Shown here: positions 9,901 through 17,295 of the stretch, in pieces
How the letters are laid out: each line of letters begins with the position of its first letter
How positions within the stretch are numbered: the stretch's first letter is position 1
Source of the DNA: Rubrivivax sp. SCN 71-131
GTDB lineage: Bacteria; Pseudomonadota; Gammaproteobacteria; Burkholderiales; Burkholderiaceae_C
NCBI GenBank assembly: GCA_001724995.1
Contig: MEFD01000012.1
Span: 124,001-188,000, forward strand
Reading direction: 5' to 3'
Length of the DNA: 64,000 nucleotides
The notes under the pieces: model-generated
Seen by the model: the letters and a program-made list of their open reading frames with translations, nothing else
Told to the model about the DNA's origin: nothing
Databases searched by the model: none
Position numbers and translations under genes: made by a program

Positions 9901-10233
9901 CCGACCGCGGTGGGCTTTTGCATGTACATCCGTCGCGACTGCCTGGACGAAGTCGGCGCATTCGACGCCGAGAGCTTCGGTGCCGGCTACGGCGAGGAGA
10001 ACGACTTCTGCCTGCGCGCAAGCCGCCGCGGCTGGCAGCACCTGCACGCGCTCGACACCTACGTCTACCACGCCGGCGGCGCGAGCTTCAGCGAGCGCCA
10101 GCAGGCGCTGCAGGCCGCCGCCCTGCAGGCCATGCGCAGGCTGCACCCGCAGTACGAGGAGGTGGTGCGCGCGTTCGTTGCCCGTGATCCGGCGCGGGAA
10201 GCGCGGCAGCGGGTCGAGGCTCTTCTGGGCTGA
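6943..10233 (+). CDS. Methyltransferase-methyltransferase-glycosyltransferase 2 fusion protein
   Basis: This 1096-residue protein joins three catalytic modules. Module 1 is a class I SAM methyltransferase with motif I VLDFACGWGRLL near residues 104-115 and a WVASLFSHLPED segment. A beta-rich linker (about 280-400) follows. Module 2 is a second SAM methyltransferase with VLDLGTGSGALGRAL near 430, CADVLEHL near 498 and an SIPNVAY segment as in UbiG/O-antigen methyltransferases. After another beta-rich region, module 3 is a GT2 domain starting near 827 (VEIIVPVYGG), with NARNLGF, LNSDTEV near 914 and GYGEENDFCLRA. The likely role is to add a sugar and methylate or cap a glycan chain. It overlaps the ligase gene by 4 nt; the OGT-like gene follows after 5 nt. 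Confidence 0.85.
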   Translation: MSDPEADLPGLLAQAEALCLDPRLAALLHRHWPQLGARAGGSGQGGALQLRIHPADQMLLHSLRHHRDAGAAVSQYVNVALQQYAAMRQVLDALLPPDGAPVAVLDFACGWGRLLRLLSGCERELDLFAAEIQPEALDYVAGSFGVQGLPSSLVPEAFEPGRRFDFIWVASLFSHLPEDLFQRWLARLLALLTPRGVLCFTVHDEALLAPGEALSGNGLLFKPQSEIAELDAAAYGTTTVSEAFVRRAVAAAAGDARRPFRIPKALAHEQDLYVVAADATRELSALGGFRRGPWGWVDEHRVEGGTLVLDGWAASIDDGALPWVTVRVDGRELRCATGVRRRDVRDVFADERLQDAGFTLRLALPGGAGKPWVEVLAHSERGECALLYAGWPGGTPDAGAGSGAHVYRREIDLAARSSLSVLARLVPAGSRVLDLGTGSGALGRALRAQGCSVDGVTLSSAEHHVARDGYRRLELLDLESAGWARHFEPGAYDCIVCADVLEHLRAPERVLQACTGLLREGGWLLVSIPNVAYAGMVAELMHGDWRYGAEGLLDRTHLRFFTRRSFTRLLQGEGWRVERIEPIAATWYYTEFWTPFDQLPPPVARYLLAQPDASAYQLVFAARRMEDEAQAAAETSAMPAPDPAVQVAVYASTLVIGRAAGSDGSEALPTLHIPALGRVGAARQTLAFEIPAGYANTAGSARPYWHPADRPGYMHLHALTLRNAQGEAAWSWRGDDPDAALALQAATRRQLEIGAPTEDGEPLRLLLTGSEAGIALPMPWPPEPASGASAAGPWRLEVECGWPLSADYLALREALARAPRAPFDETVEIIVPVYGGLAHLRRCLTSVMGTLGQHPWHLTVIDDASPDAETRDWLRAFADLHPQVSVISNARNLGFVATVNLGMRLAGRRDVVLLNSDTEVAGDWLARLRAAAWRAPRVGTVTPFSNNATICSFPRFCQANEMPAGWSVAALHALFARTLEGQALEIPTAVGFCMYIRRDCLDEVGAFDAESFGAGYGEENDFCLRASRRGWQHLHALDTYVYHAGGASFSERQQALQAAALQAMRRLHPQYEEVVRAFVARDPAREARQRVEALLG

Positions 10234-10238
10234 GCGCG

Positions 10239-12584
10239 ATGGCCGCGGATCCTGACCTTCTCTTCCAGCGGGCGCAGCGCGAGCACCAGGCTGGGCGATT
10301 GATGCAAGCGCAGGCGCTCTACCTTCAGGTGCTGCAGCAGCAGCCCGGGCACGCCGAGGCAAGCCACGGGCTCGGCTTGCTCGCGCTCGGCGACGGCAAG
10401 CCCAAAGAGGCCCTCCCGCTCTTGCGCTCCGCCCTGCAGGCCGACCCCACGCAGCCGCAGTACTGGGTCGGCTGCATCGAGGCCCTGATCGGCCTGGGTG
10501 ACGCGGACCAGGCCGCGAAGCTCCTCGCCCAGGGCCGGCAACACGGCTTGAAGGGAAGGCCGATCGATCAACTCGAAGCCCGGATCAAGGCGCTGGATGG
10601 CCCATCGGCCCAGACGCTGCAGGCGCTGCTGGCGAGCTATCACAAGGCTGCACCCGAACACGCCTACCGGCACGCCGTGGAGATCGCCAGCCGTCATCCC
10701 CAGCATCCCCTGGCCTGGAAGATCATGGCGCGCCTGCACCGCAGGAGCGGGCGGCCGGAGGTGGCGCTGCAGGCGATCGGGCGCGCGCTGCAGTGCGCGC
10801 CCCTCGACGCCTCGCTGCAGATGGAACGCGCAGAGCTGCTCGAAGAACTGGGTCGGCTCGACGAGGCGGAGTCCGCCTGCCGCCGGGCCTTGTCGGCGGA
10901 ACCGGAGAACGGCCTCGCGCACAGCCTGCTGGGCGCGATCCTGATGTCGCGAGGCCGAGCCGAGGAAGCGCAGGCCAGCCACAGGCGAGCCGTCGAGCTT
11001 CAGCCGGACTCGCCCCTCGTCCACGATCGCTTCAGCCTGTACCTGCATGGCCAGGGTCGGCTGGAGGAGGCCGAGGCCGCGGCACGACGCGTGCTGGCGC
11101 TTCGGCCCGGGAACGTCGGGGCGCTGGGCAACCTGAGCGCGATCCTGATCGACCGCGCGGCGTACGAGGAAGCCCTGGGCTGCGCGCGCGAGGCGGTGGA
11201 GCTCGAGCCCAGCGACGTGCAGGCGCAGCAGAACCTCGGCGCGGCCTTGATCGGCCTGGGGCGACACCGCGAGGCGGTTGTCGCCTTTCGTCAGGCGATC
11301 CGGCTCGATCCCGGATGCGCGATTGCACACAGCAACCTGCTCTACGGCCTCAACTTCATGGCCGAGGTCTCGCCTGCGCAGGCGCGGGCCGAGGCCCTCG
11401 GGTACGCACGAAACCAGCGGGCGCTCGTTGGCGGCGGCATCACGAACGCAACGCACGCGGCGAGGCAGCCGGCGTCGCGCCTGCGCGTCGGCTTCGTCGG
11501 CGGCGACTTCAGGGCGCACCCCGTCGCCTACTTCCTGGAGGGCCTGCTGAAGGGGCGCGGCGAGGACGGGCTCGACCTGCTCGCGTTTCCGACCAACGAC
11601 ATCGAAGACGAGGTCAGCGCGCGCCTGAGGCCACACTTCGCCGCCTGGCAGCCGATCAGTCGCCTCGATGACGAGGCCGCCGCCGCGCTCGTCCGTGAAG
11701 CGCGCGTCGACGTCCTGATCGACCTGGCCGGGCACACGGCACACAACCGGCTGCCGGTCTTCCTGCGTCGCCCTGCCCCCTTGCAGGTGGCCTGGCTGGG
11801 CTACTTCGCGACGACGGGGCTGGCGGAGATCGACTTCGTGCTCGGCGACCCGTACGTGACTCCGCCCGGCGAGGAGGACCACTTCGTCGAGCGCGTCTGG
11901 CGTCTGCCGCGGACCTACTTCTGTTTCTCGCCGCCGATCGGCGATCTGCCCGTGGCGCCGCTGCCTGCGCGGGCCGCAGGGCACCTGAGCTTCGGCTGCT
12001 TCAACAACCTGGCCAAGGTCAACGACGCGACGATCGCCCTGTGGGTGCGCGTCCTGGGCGCCGTTCCCGGCTCGCGGCTGCTGTTGAAGTCGGCGGCCTT
12101 GGCGCACGCGAACGAGGTGGGACGCACCCGGGATCGCTTTGCGCGTGCCGGTCTTGACGTCTCGCGCCTCACGCTGGAAGGGCCGTCGCCGCGCGAGGAC
12201 TACCTGCGCGCCTACGGGCGCGTCGACATCGCCCTGGACCCCCATCCCTATCCCGGCGGAACGACCAGCGTCGAGGGCTTGTGGATGGGTGTTCCGGTGC
12301 TGACGCTCAGGGGCGATCGCTTCATCGGCCACAACGGCGAGTCGATCCTGCACAACTGCGGGCTGCCGCAGTGGATCGCGCAGGACGAAGCGGACTACGT
12401 CGCTCGCGCCGCGCGCTTTTGCGCCGATCTGGACGGACTGGCGCGGCTTCGTGCCGGCCTGCGCGACCATTTGCGGGTTGCGCCGCTGTTCGACGCGAAG
12501 GCCTTTGCGAGCGACTTCGCTTGCGCGATCCGGGGCATGTGGGGCATGCGCAACGAAGGACGTCGCGGCGCCGTCGAGGCCTGA
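10239..12584 (+). CDS. TPR-repeat O-GlcNAc-transferase-like protein (GT41/SPINDLY family)
   Basis: The 781-residue protein has an N-terminal array of about ten tetratricopeptide repeats (residues 1-370; for example GHAEASHGLGLLALGDGKP) and a C-terminal GT41 catalytic half. Recognisable blocks are RVGFVGGDFRAHPVAYF (near 413), LIDLAGHTAHNRLPVF and APLQVAWLGYFATTGL (from 494), FGCFNNLAKVND (near 584) and HPYPGGTTSVEGLWMGVPVLTL (near 668, shown in two overlapping parts). The family transfers GlcNAc or another sugar from a UDP-sugar to Ser/Thr of protein targets held by the TPRs, in the cytoplasm. Five nt separate it from the fusion gene upstream. The acceptor is unknown; candidates are surface or flagellar proteins. 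Confidence 0.88.
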   Translation: MAADPDLLFQRAQREHQAGRLMQAQALYLQVLQQQPGHAEASHGLGLLALGDGKPKEALPLLRSALQADPTQPQYWVGCIEALIGLGDADQAAKLLAQGRQHGLKGRPIDQLEARIKALDGPSAQTLQALLASYHKAAPEHAYRHAVEIASRHPQHPLAWKIMARLHRRSGRPEVALQAIGRALQCAPLDASLQMERAELLEELGRLDEAESACRRALSAEPENGLAHSLLGAILMSRGRAEEAQASHRRAVELQPDSPLVHDRFSLYLHGQGRLEEAEAAARRVLALRPGNVGALGNLSAILIDRAAYEEALGCAREAVELEPSDVQAQQNLGAALIGLGRHREAVVAFRQAIRLDPGCAIAHSNLLYGLNFMAEVSPAQARAEALGYARNQRALVGGGITNATHAARQPASRLRVGFVGGDFRAHPVAYFLEGLLKGRGEDGLDLLAFPTNDIEDEVSARLRPHFAAWQPISRLDDEAAAALVREARVDVLIDLAGHTAHNRLPVFLRRPAPLQVAWLGYFATTGLAEIDFVLGDPYVTPPGEEDHFVERVWRLPRTYFCFSPPIGDLPVAPLPARAAGHLSFGCFNNLAKVNDATIALWVRVLGAVPGSRLLLKSAALAHANEVGRTRDRFARAGLDVSRLTLEGPSPREDYLRAYGRVDIALDPHPYPGGTTSVEGLWMGVPVLTLRGDRFIGHNGESILHNCGLPQWIAQDEADYVARAARFCADLDGLARLRAGLRDHLRVAPLFDAKAFASDFACAIRGMWGMRNEGRRGAVEA

Positions 12585-12599
12585 GCGAACCCTGGTCCT

Positions 12600-12645
12600 G
12601 CGGCGCGGCGCGGCTGGCGCGACATGGCCGCAGGCGCCGCGCCGC
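12600..12645. terminator. Perfect 12-bp inverted repeat between convergent genes
   Basis: GCGGCGCGGCGC at 12600-12611 is exactly complemented by GCGCCGCGCCGC at 12634-12645, with a 22-nt loop. It lies between the stop codons of the convergent OGT-like and GT2 genes, where a bidirectional transcription barrier would be useful. There is no T-run on either side, so intrinsic termination is uncertain; the GC-rich background also makes such repeats more likely by chance. Confidence 0.4.
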
Positions 12646-12653
12646 CCCTTGGC

Positions 12654-14183
12654 TCAGCCGGCGGGACTCCCGGCATAGCAGACGGCGGTCGTCTTCTCGA
12701 CCTCGGCGTAGACAGGATCGGCTGGCGCGTTGCGATGCAGCAGCCGCGTCGGCCGGGTCGCCGGCAAGCCTGCAAGCGTCTGGCGGGGCGCATGCCGACG
12801 ATGGGCCGCGGCGTGGTCGGCGGCTTCGGCTTCGATGAGCCAGGTGAGCGAGACAGCGGCCAAGCGGCCCTGGTCAAGCGCGGCCTGCAGCAGCACCTCG
12901 AGGTGATCGGCGTAGAGCCGCGTGCGCTCGTCTTCCAGGATCAGCCACCAGTCGGCCTGCGCATGGACGACGGCGAGCGCTTGCAGCGTCGCCGATGGCG
13001 GCTCCGCCAGCGGGCGCAGCGGCAGGCGCGTGGCCCACGCGCTGCAAACCGGGTGCAGGGCCGGCTCGGTGCCGCCGACGACGATGATCTCGAGAGGCGC
13101 GTGCGTCTGCCCGGCGATGCAGCGCAAGGCCTCTTCGAGCGCCTGCGCGTCACCGCGGGCGCGCAGGAGGACGGTGGCCGCGGGCAGGGGCGCCTGGCGC
13201 TCGGCCTGTGCGCGAAAGGCATGGAAAGCGCCCTCGCGGCGCTGCTCGTAGTCCCAGCCGTTGAAGCAGGGCTCGAAGTCGCTGGCCGCGCGGCGGGTGC
13301 GCCGGAAGTAGCGGTCGTCGCGCGCGAACTTCAAGAGCGCGGTGACGATGCCGCGACGCCGACCGGCAAAGGGCTGGCGGCCACGCATTTCACGCAGAAG
13401 CGCACCGATGCCCTCACGTACGCAGCGCCGGCCGGCAAAGCGCGTGCGCAGGCAGAGGTTGGCGTAGTAGCCCTGCAGCGCCGCCAGCGGCTTGACCTGG
13501 CCCGCGTGTTCGTAGGTGCGATGGACGACGGCGCACTGCGGCAGGTAGCGCAGGCGCCAGCCCGCGCAGCGCAGGCGCCATGAGAGGTCGACATCCTCGC
13601 AGTACATGAAGAAGCGCGGCTCGAAGCCGCCGACGGCGCGCAGCGCGTCGGTGCGCAGCAGCACCGCGGCACCGCTGAACCAGCCGGTTTCCCCGGTTGC
13701 CGGGTCGTAGTCCTTGGGGTGCTCGTAGGGAATCTGGCGCAGCTCCCAGGCGGCGACGCGGGGGTCGTCGTGCCGGGCCTCGTGCCACAGGCGGGTCAGC
13801 GCACCGGGCTCGGGGATGGCGTCCTGGTTGAGGATCAGCAGGTGGCTCGCGGCAAGGCCTGGGGACAAGGCATTGATGGCCCGGCCGAAGCCCAGGTTGC
13901 CGGCGCCGCCGCCAGGCTTCAGGGGCGTTCCGGCGGCCTGCAGTTGCCGCAGCAACTCCGGCAGGCCCGGTGTGTCCTGCGGGCCTGCATCGCAGTGCCA
14001 GAGGTGCACGACGACGGCCGCGCCCGGGCCCCGAAGCTCATCGAGGGCCAGCAGGCAGGCGCGCAGCTCGTCGAGAACCGGCCGGTAGACGACGATGGCG
14101 ACCTCCAGGGCGGCGCCCTGCGGCACGTCGACGCCGATGGCGGCGCCAGCCGCCGGGGGCTCGCCGTCCCTGGCCGGGCACAC
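12654..14183 (-). CDS. Two-domain glycosyltransferase family 2 protein
   Basis: This 509-residue protein has a complete N-terminal GT2 domain: EVAIVVYRPVLDEL from about residue 27, GGGAGNLGFGRAINAL (91-106), LILNQDAIPEPG (116-127), GWFSGAAVLLRTDAL and FMYCEDVDLSWRLR. The C-terminal part (from about 346, ATVLLRARGDAQALEEAL then APLEIIVVGG) resembles the start of a second GT2 domain but lacks an obvious DXD metal site, so it is probably degenerate. The start is a GTG, 29 nt after the parvulin gene on the same strand, so the two are probably co-transcribed. It likely extends a glycan; the sugar is unknown. Confidence 0.8.
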   Translation of the reverse strand: MCPARDGEPPAAGAAIGVDVPQGAALEVAIVVYRPVLDELRACLLALDELRGPGAAVVVHLWHCDAGPQDTPGLPELLRQLQAAGTPLKPGGGAGNLGFGRAINALSPGLAASHLLILNQDAIPEPGALTRLWHEARHDDPRVAAWELRQIPYEHPKDYDPATGETGWFSGAAVLLRTDALRAVGGFEPRFFMYCEDVDLSWRLRCAGWRLRYLPQCAVVHRTYEHAGQVKPLAALQGYYANLCLRTRFAGRRCVREGIGALLREMRGRQPFAGRRRGIVTALLKFARDDRYFRRTRRAASDFEPCFNGWDYEQRREGAFHAFRAQAERQAPLPAATVLLRARGDAQALEEALRCIAGQTHAPLEIIVVGGTEPALHPVCSAWATRLPLRPLAEPPSATLQALAVVHAQADWWLILEDERTRLYADHLEVLLQAALDQGRLAAVSLTWLIEAEAADHAAAHRRHAPRQTLAGLPATRPTRLLHRNAPADPVYAEVEKTTAVCYAGSPAG

Positions 14184-14212
14184 CGGATGGCCTTCCTGCA
14201 GCGCGCTCGCGC

Positions 14213-15124
14213 TTACCGTGACTTGGACTTCTGGTCGTACTCGCTGGCCATCGCCTCGAGCGCCGGAACGTCGACCTTGGCGGCGCGCGAGATGGCCTGG
14301 ATGCGGGTCTGGCGCGCTTCGTCCTCGGCCTTGGCGCGGACCTCGCCTTCCAGCGCCTCGCGCACTTCCTCGAAGGGCTGGATGCCGGCCTCGCGCCGGT
14401 TCACGAGCTGGATGATGTGATAACCGAACTGCGTCTGCACCACCTCGGCGCCGAGCTCGCCGGGTGCCTTCAGCTTGGCCACCGCGTCCTCGAAGGGCTT
14501 GACCATGGCTCCGGCGGAAAACCAGCCCAGATCACCGCCCTTGGCGGCGCTGGCGTAGTCGCCGGAGAACTCGCGCGCGGCGGCGTCGAAGGACAGGCCG
14601 CCCTTGATCTTGGCAAGCAGTTCGGTGGCGCGCTCCTGGGCCTTGCCGTCGAGGCTGTTGCCGATCAGGATGTGGCGGGCACGCGTCTGCGCGGGCACCT
14701 TGTAGCGCTCGGGGTTGCTGCGATAGACGTCGCGCGCGTAGGCGCGGACGGTGTCGTCGCTGAGCTTGACGCTCTGGCTGATGGCGGCCAGTTGCGCGTC
14801 GGAGAGGATGCGCTGGCGCGCCTGCGCGAGCGCGGCGGCGACTTCGGGCGTCTTGTCCAGGCCCGCCTGCTCGGCGTCCAGGGCCAGCACGCGGCGGATG
14901 TAGATCTGCTCGGCCTGGCGCGAGAGGTTGTCGACGCGCGCCATGACGGCGGCACGCGACGCCTCGGGCACGCGCTCCATGGCGACTTCGATGTCGGTGC
15001 GGCTCACCGTGACACCGTGTTCTCCGGTGACCAGGGGCGGGGTCGATTGCGCGTGGGCAGGCAGCAGGCCGGCCGAGGCCAGCACCAGGGCCGCGGCCAG
15101 GGAGTGGGTACGAAGAGACGCCAT
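14213..15124 (-). CDS. Periplasmic parvulin-type peptidyl-prolyl cis-trans isomerase
   Basis: The 303-residue precursor starts with a Sec signal peptide (MASLRTHSLAAALVLASAGLL, cleaved near AHA-Q). A helical chaperone-like N-domain is followed by a parvulin domain around residues 145-240, with the family blocks RARHILIG, AREFSGDYASAAKGGDLGWF and QTQFGYHIIQL. Such SurA/PrsA-like enzymes isomerise prolyl bonds and assist outer-membrane or secreted proteins in the periplasm. It lies between a secreted surface protein gene and a glycosyltransferase gene on the same strand, hinting that it folds that surface protein. A start at 15190 is possible, but the ATG at 15124 directly precedes the signal peptide. 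Confidence 0.85.
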   Translation of the reverse strand: MASLRTHSLAAALVLASAGLLPAHAQSTPPLVTGEHGVTVSRTDIEVAMERVPEASRAAVMARVDNLSRQAEQIYIRRVLALDAEQAGLDKTPEVAAALAQARQRILSDAQLAAISQSVKLSDDTVRAYARDVYRSNPERYKVPAQTRARHILIGNSLDGKAQERATELLAKIKGGLSFDAAAREFSGDYASAAKGGDLGWFSAGAMVKPFEDAVAKLKAPGELGAEVVQTQFGYHIIQLVNRREAGIQPFEEVREALEGEVRAKAEDEARQTRIQAISRAAKVDVPALEAMASEYDQKSKSR

Positions 15125-15204
15125 GGATAGCAAGGGAAGTGAAGAAGCAGGCTTTGACGGGTCTTCGCGGCACAGGTTCGGCGGGGGCACGAAGTCCTCG
15201 TATG

Positions 15205-15236
15205 AAAAAAAGGGGGCGGGTTGCCCCGCCCCCTTT
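15205..15236 (-). terminator. Strong Rho-independent terminator after the surface protein gene
   Basis: On the minus strand, AAAGGGGGCGGG and CCCGCCCCCTTT (15209-15220 and 15225-15236) form a perfect 12-bp stem with a 4-nt loop, followed by a run of seven T residues (15211-15205). It lies 19 nt beyond the stop codon of the surface protein gene. It is the clearest intrinsic terminator in the window and should insulate that gene from the parvulin gene downstream. Confidence 0.9.
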
Positions 15237-15254
15237 GCTACCCCGGAATGCCGA

Positions 15255-17072
15255 TCAGTAGCGGGTCGTGCGGTGCGGGAAGGTCAGGCCGTAGTTGCCC
15301 GAAGTTCCGGCCGCCACGGCACCGTTGGTGAGCTGCATGAACGAGCCGCCGACGATGGGCAGGCCCAGGCGGGCGCTGACGGTACCCGGCGCAACGCCAG
15401 CAAGGCCAGGGGAGGACAGGCGCGCCCAGCCGTTGACGTTGGTGCCCGTCAGGTCCTTCTTCGTCAGTTGCGCACCCAGGGCGCCACCGCCGCCGGCGTT
15501 GTTGAAGGTCAGCACGCTGACTTCACCGCAGATGGTCAGCGGCGCGGTCGGCACCCCCGGAGAGATCACGAACTGGCTGGTCGAGCCGACAAAGGTCTCT
15601 TCGCGGTCGGCGTTGACGGCAAGCGTCTTGTTGTCCGGCACCGCGCCGAAGGTTCCAGCCGCCGTGCCGACGCCGGTGACGCAGATCAGGTTGCCTTCCG
15701 CCGTGGTGTTGCTGACCGCGTAGCGGTTGGCGGTCGTGGCGCCGCCGACGGTCACGCCGCCCGCGGTGTTCACATCGTCCCACTCCAGATCGGTGAAGAC
15801 CGTGCTGGCATTGGTCGCTGCGGTGCCGTAGTTGCGTGCGACGTTGTAGCGACGGGTGGCCGACGAGAACACCCAGTCGGTCTTGGCCAGCAGGCTGGCG
15901 TCGGAGACGAACTCGTTCATGACCGAAGTCACGGCATAGGCGTCTGTCAGCAGCGAAGCCTGCAGACGGGTGGCAACGCCGTTGGCCATGGCCGCGATGC
16001 TGCCCTGCAGGTAGGGCGTGGACAGATCCGGGAAGTCGTACATCGCCGCGGCGACGTAGCTCGTGGCGGCCGTCGGGAGCACCGGGGCGCCGCGCGCAAC
16101 CGCCGGAGCCACGACGGTCTCGCTGTCGGGCACGGCACCACGCAGCAGCGGGTCGGCCGTGGCCAGTCGGGCAGCGGCGAGGCCCACCGGGGTGGCCAAC
16201 TGCGGCGAGAACACGACGTTGCCCCAGCCGGGGAGACCGGTGGCGGCATCGCGCGCCTCGACGGCGTCGCCGACGCCCGAGAAGGACGTGGCGAGCGGCA
16301 CGTTGATGATGGTCCAGGTGGCGGTCAGGCCGCCGGTCGGCACATCCAGGCCCAGTTGCACGGCGCCCGTCAGGGTGGCGTTGTAGTCGGTCGGGTTGTT
16401 CGCCAACGCAGCAATCGCCGGGCTGGTTTCGCCGCAGCCCGGGGGCACGCCGTTGACGTGCTTTGTGGCGCCGTACAGCGCGTTGTTGACCGCGGGCGCA
16501 ACCGCAGCCGCGCGGGTCGGAGAACCGGCGCCAACCGCCGGCACGGCACCCCGGTAGATGTCGGCCATGTTCAGGATCTCGACATAGCCTTCCAGGGTTT
16601 CCTTGGCCTGGGCGTCGGCAGCCTGGTACGGGGCCAGACGGCCGGTGACGAAGGTGGAACCGCTGAGCGCGTTCGGGATGGTGCAGCTCGTGTCGCCCGT
16701 CAGCAGCTTGGCCTTGCCGGTGGTGGCGTCCTTGGTGATGGCGGCCGTCCACACGTCGCCAGGCGACATCAGCAGCGTGAAGTCGAACACGTCGTCCGAG
16801 TTCGACGCGCCCCGGAAGCGAACCTTCACCGCCTTGCCGTTGCGCATGTCGGTGTTGGTGATGCTGAGGTAGGTATCGTTGCCGCTGGCCGCCGAGTAGT
16901 ACGGCACGATGACGATGTGGCCGATGCCGTCTTTGTTCGGCACGAGTTGGGTCGCGGTCTGAACGCCGTCGACGGCGCCGGCACCCGGCGCGACCACAGC
17001 AGCGTTCGCGCCGACGAAGGCGGCTCCGGTGAGCACGGCCGCGGCGCACTGAGCAACAAGGGTTCTCTTCAT
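15255..17072 (-). CDS. Secreted surface-type protein of unknown function
   Basis: The 605-residue protein starts with a clear signal peptide (MKRTLVAQCAAAVLTGAAF, cleavage near ANA-A). The mature part is rich in Ala, Thr, Ser, Gly and Val, poor in Lys, with four cysteines and no membrane helix. An N-terminal block (HIVIVPYYSAASGNDTYLS, then KAVKVRFRGASNSDDVFDF and MSPGDVWTAAI) resembles unnamed secreted proteins I recall from other proteobacteria. The chain ends in an aromatic residue. The ATG at 17072 has a GGAG ribosome binding site eight bases upstream, deciding the start against 17120. A promoter, a 5' hairpin and a strong terminator suggest an abundant monocistronic product, perhaps a surface-layer or outer-membrane component. 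No function can be assigned. Confidence 0.75.
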   Translation of the reverse strand: MKRTLVAQCAAAVLTGAAFVGANAAVVAPGAGAVDGVQTATQLVPNKDGIGHIVIVPYYSAASGNDTYLSITNTDMRNGKAVKVRFRGASNSDDVFDFTLLMSPGDVWTAAITKDATTGKAKLLTGDTSCTIPNALSGSTFVTGRLAPYQAADAQAKETLEGYVEILNMADIYRGAVPAVGAGSPTRAAAVAPAVNNALYGATKHVNGVPPGCGETSPAIAALANNPTDYNATLTGAVQLGLDVPTGGLTATWTIINVPLATSFSGVGDAVEARDAATGLPGWGNVVFSPQLATPVGLAAARLATADPLLRGAVPDSETVVAPAVARGAPVLPTAATSYVAAAMYDFPDLSTPYLQGSIAAMANGVATRLQASLLTDAYAVTSVMNEFVSDASLLAKTDWVFSSATRRYNVARNYGTAATNASTVFTDLEWDDVNTAGGVTVGGATTANRYAVSNTTAEGNLICVTGVGTAAGTFGAVPDNKTLAVNADREETFVGSTSQFVISPGVPTAPLTICGEVSVLTFNNAGGGGALGAQLTKKDLTGTNVNGWARLSSPGLAGVAPGTVSARLGLPIVGGSFMQLTNGAVAAGTSGNYGLTFPHRTTRY

Positions 17073-17108
17073 TACGTTGACTCCGGGGTAGATATTGATT
17101 AGCGCAAC

Positions 17109-17138
17109 GGAAGCAATCACGCTTCCTTCAATGTAGCA
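17109..17138 (-). promoter_or_regulatory. Extended -10 promoter overlapping a hairpin or operator, surface protein gene
   Basis: On the minus strand TGC-TACATT (17138-17130) fits an extended -10 element (TGnTATAAT) but has no good -35 box. Directly downstream, GGAAGC and GCTTCC (17121-17126 and 17109-17114, 6-nt spacer) form an inverted repeat that would cover the expected transcription start. It could be an operator or a 5' mRNA stabilising hairpin. The leader to the ATG would be about 50 nt. Confidence 0.45.
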
Positions 17139-17201
17139 CAGCGATTACGGGCACCCCATCGGTGGCATGCTCCGAAAACCCCTGTGTGTCGAGATTTCGC
17201 A

Positions 17202-17213
17202 ACAGACGTCTGT
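17202..17213. promoter_or_regulatory. Perfect 12-bp palindrome ACAGACGTCTGT
   Basis: This self-complementary 12-mer lies in the 220-nt gap upstream of the surface protein gene, about 65 bp before the proposed -10 element. Its position and symmetry fit a binding site for a dimeric regulator, but I recognise no known regulator consensus. Confidence 0.3.
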
Positions 17214-17295
17214 CCTCTCTTCACCTCGTTAGGCGGTGTCCTCCTGCTTTGTAGAGACGGGCCATGGGTGGCCATATCGAAGCGCATGCCCAGGT

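Noticed and set aside
10065-12470. A minus-strand open frame of 801 codons.
   Set aside because: It is the antisense shadow of the TPR/GT41 gene; no family signature appears.
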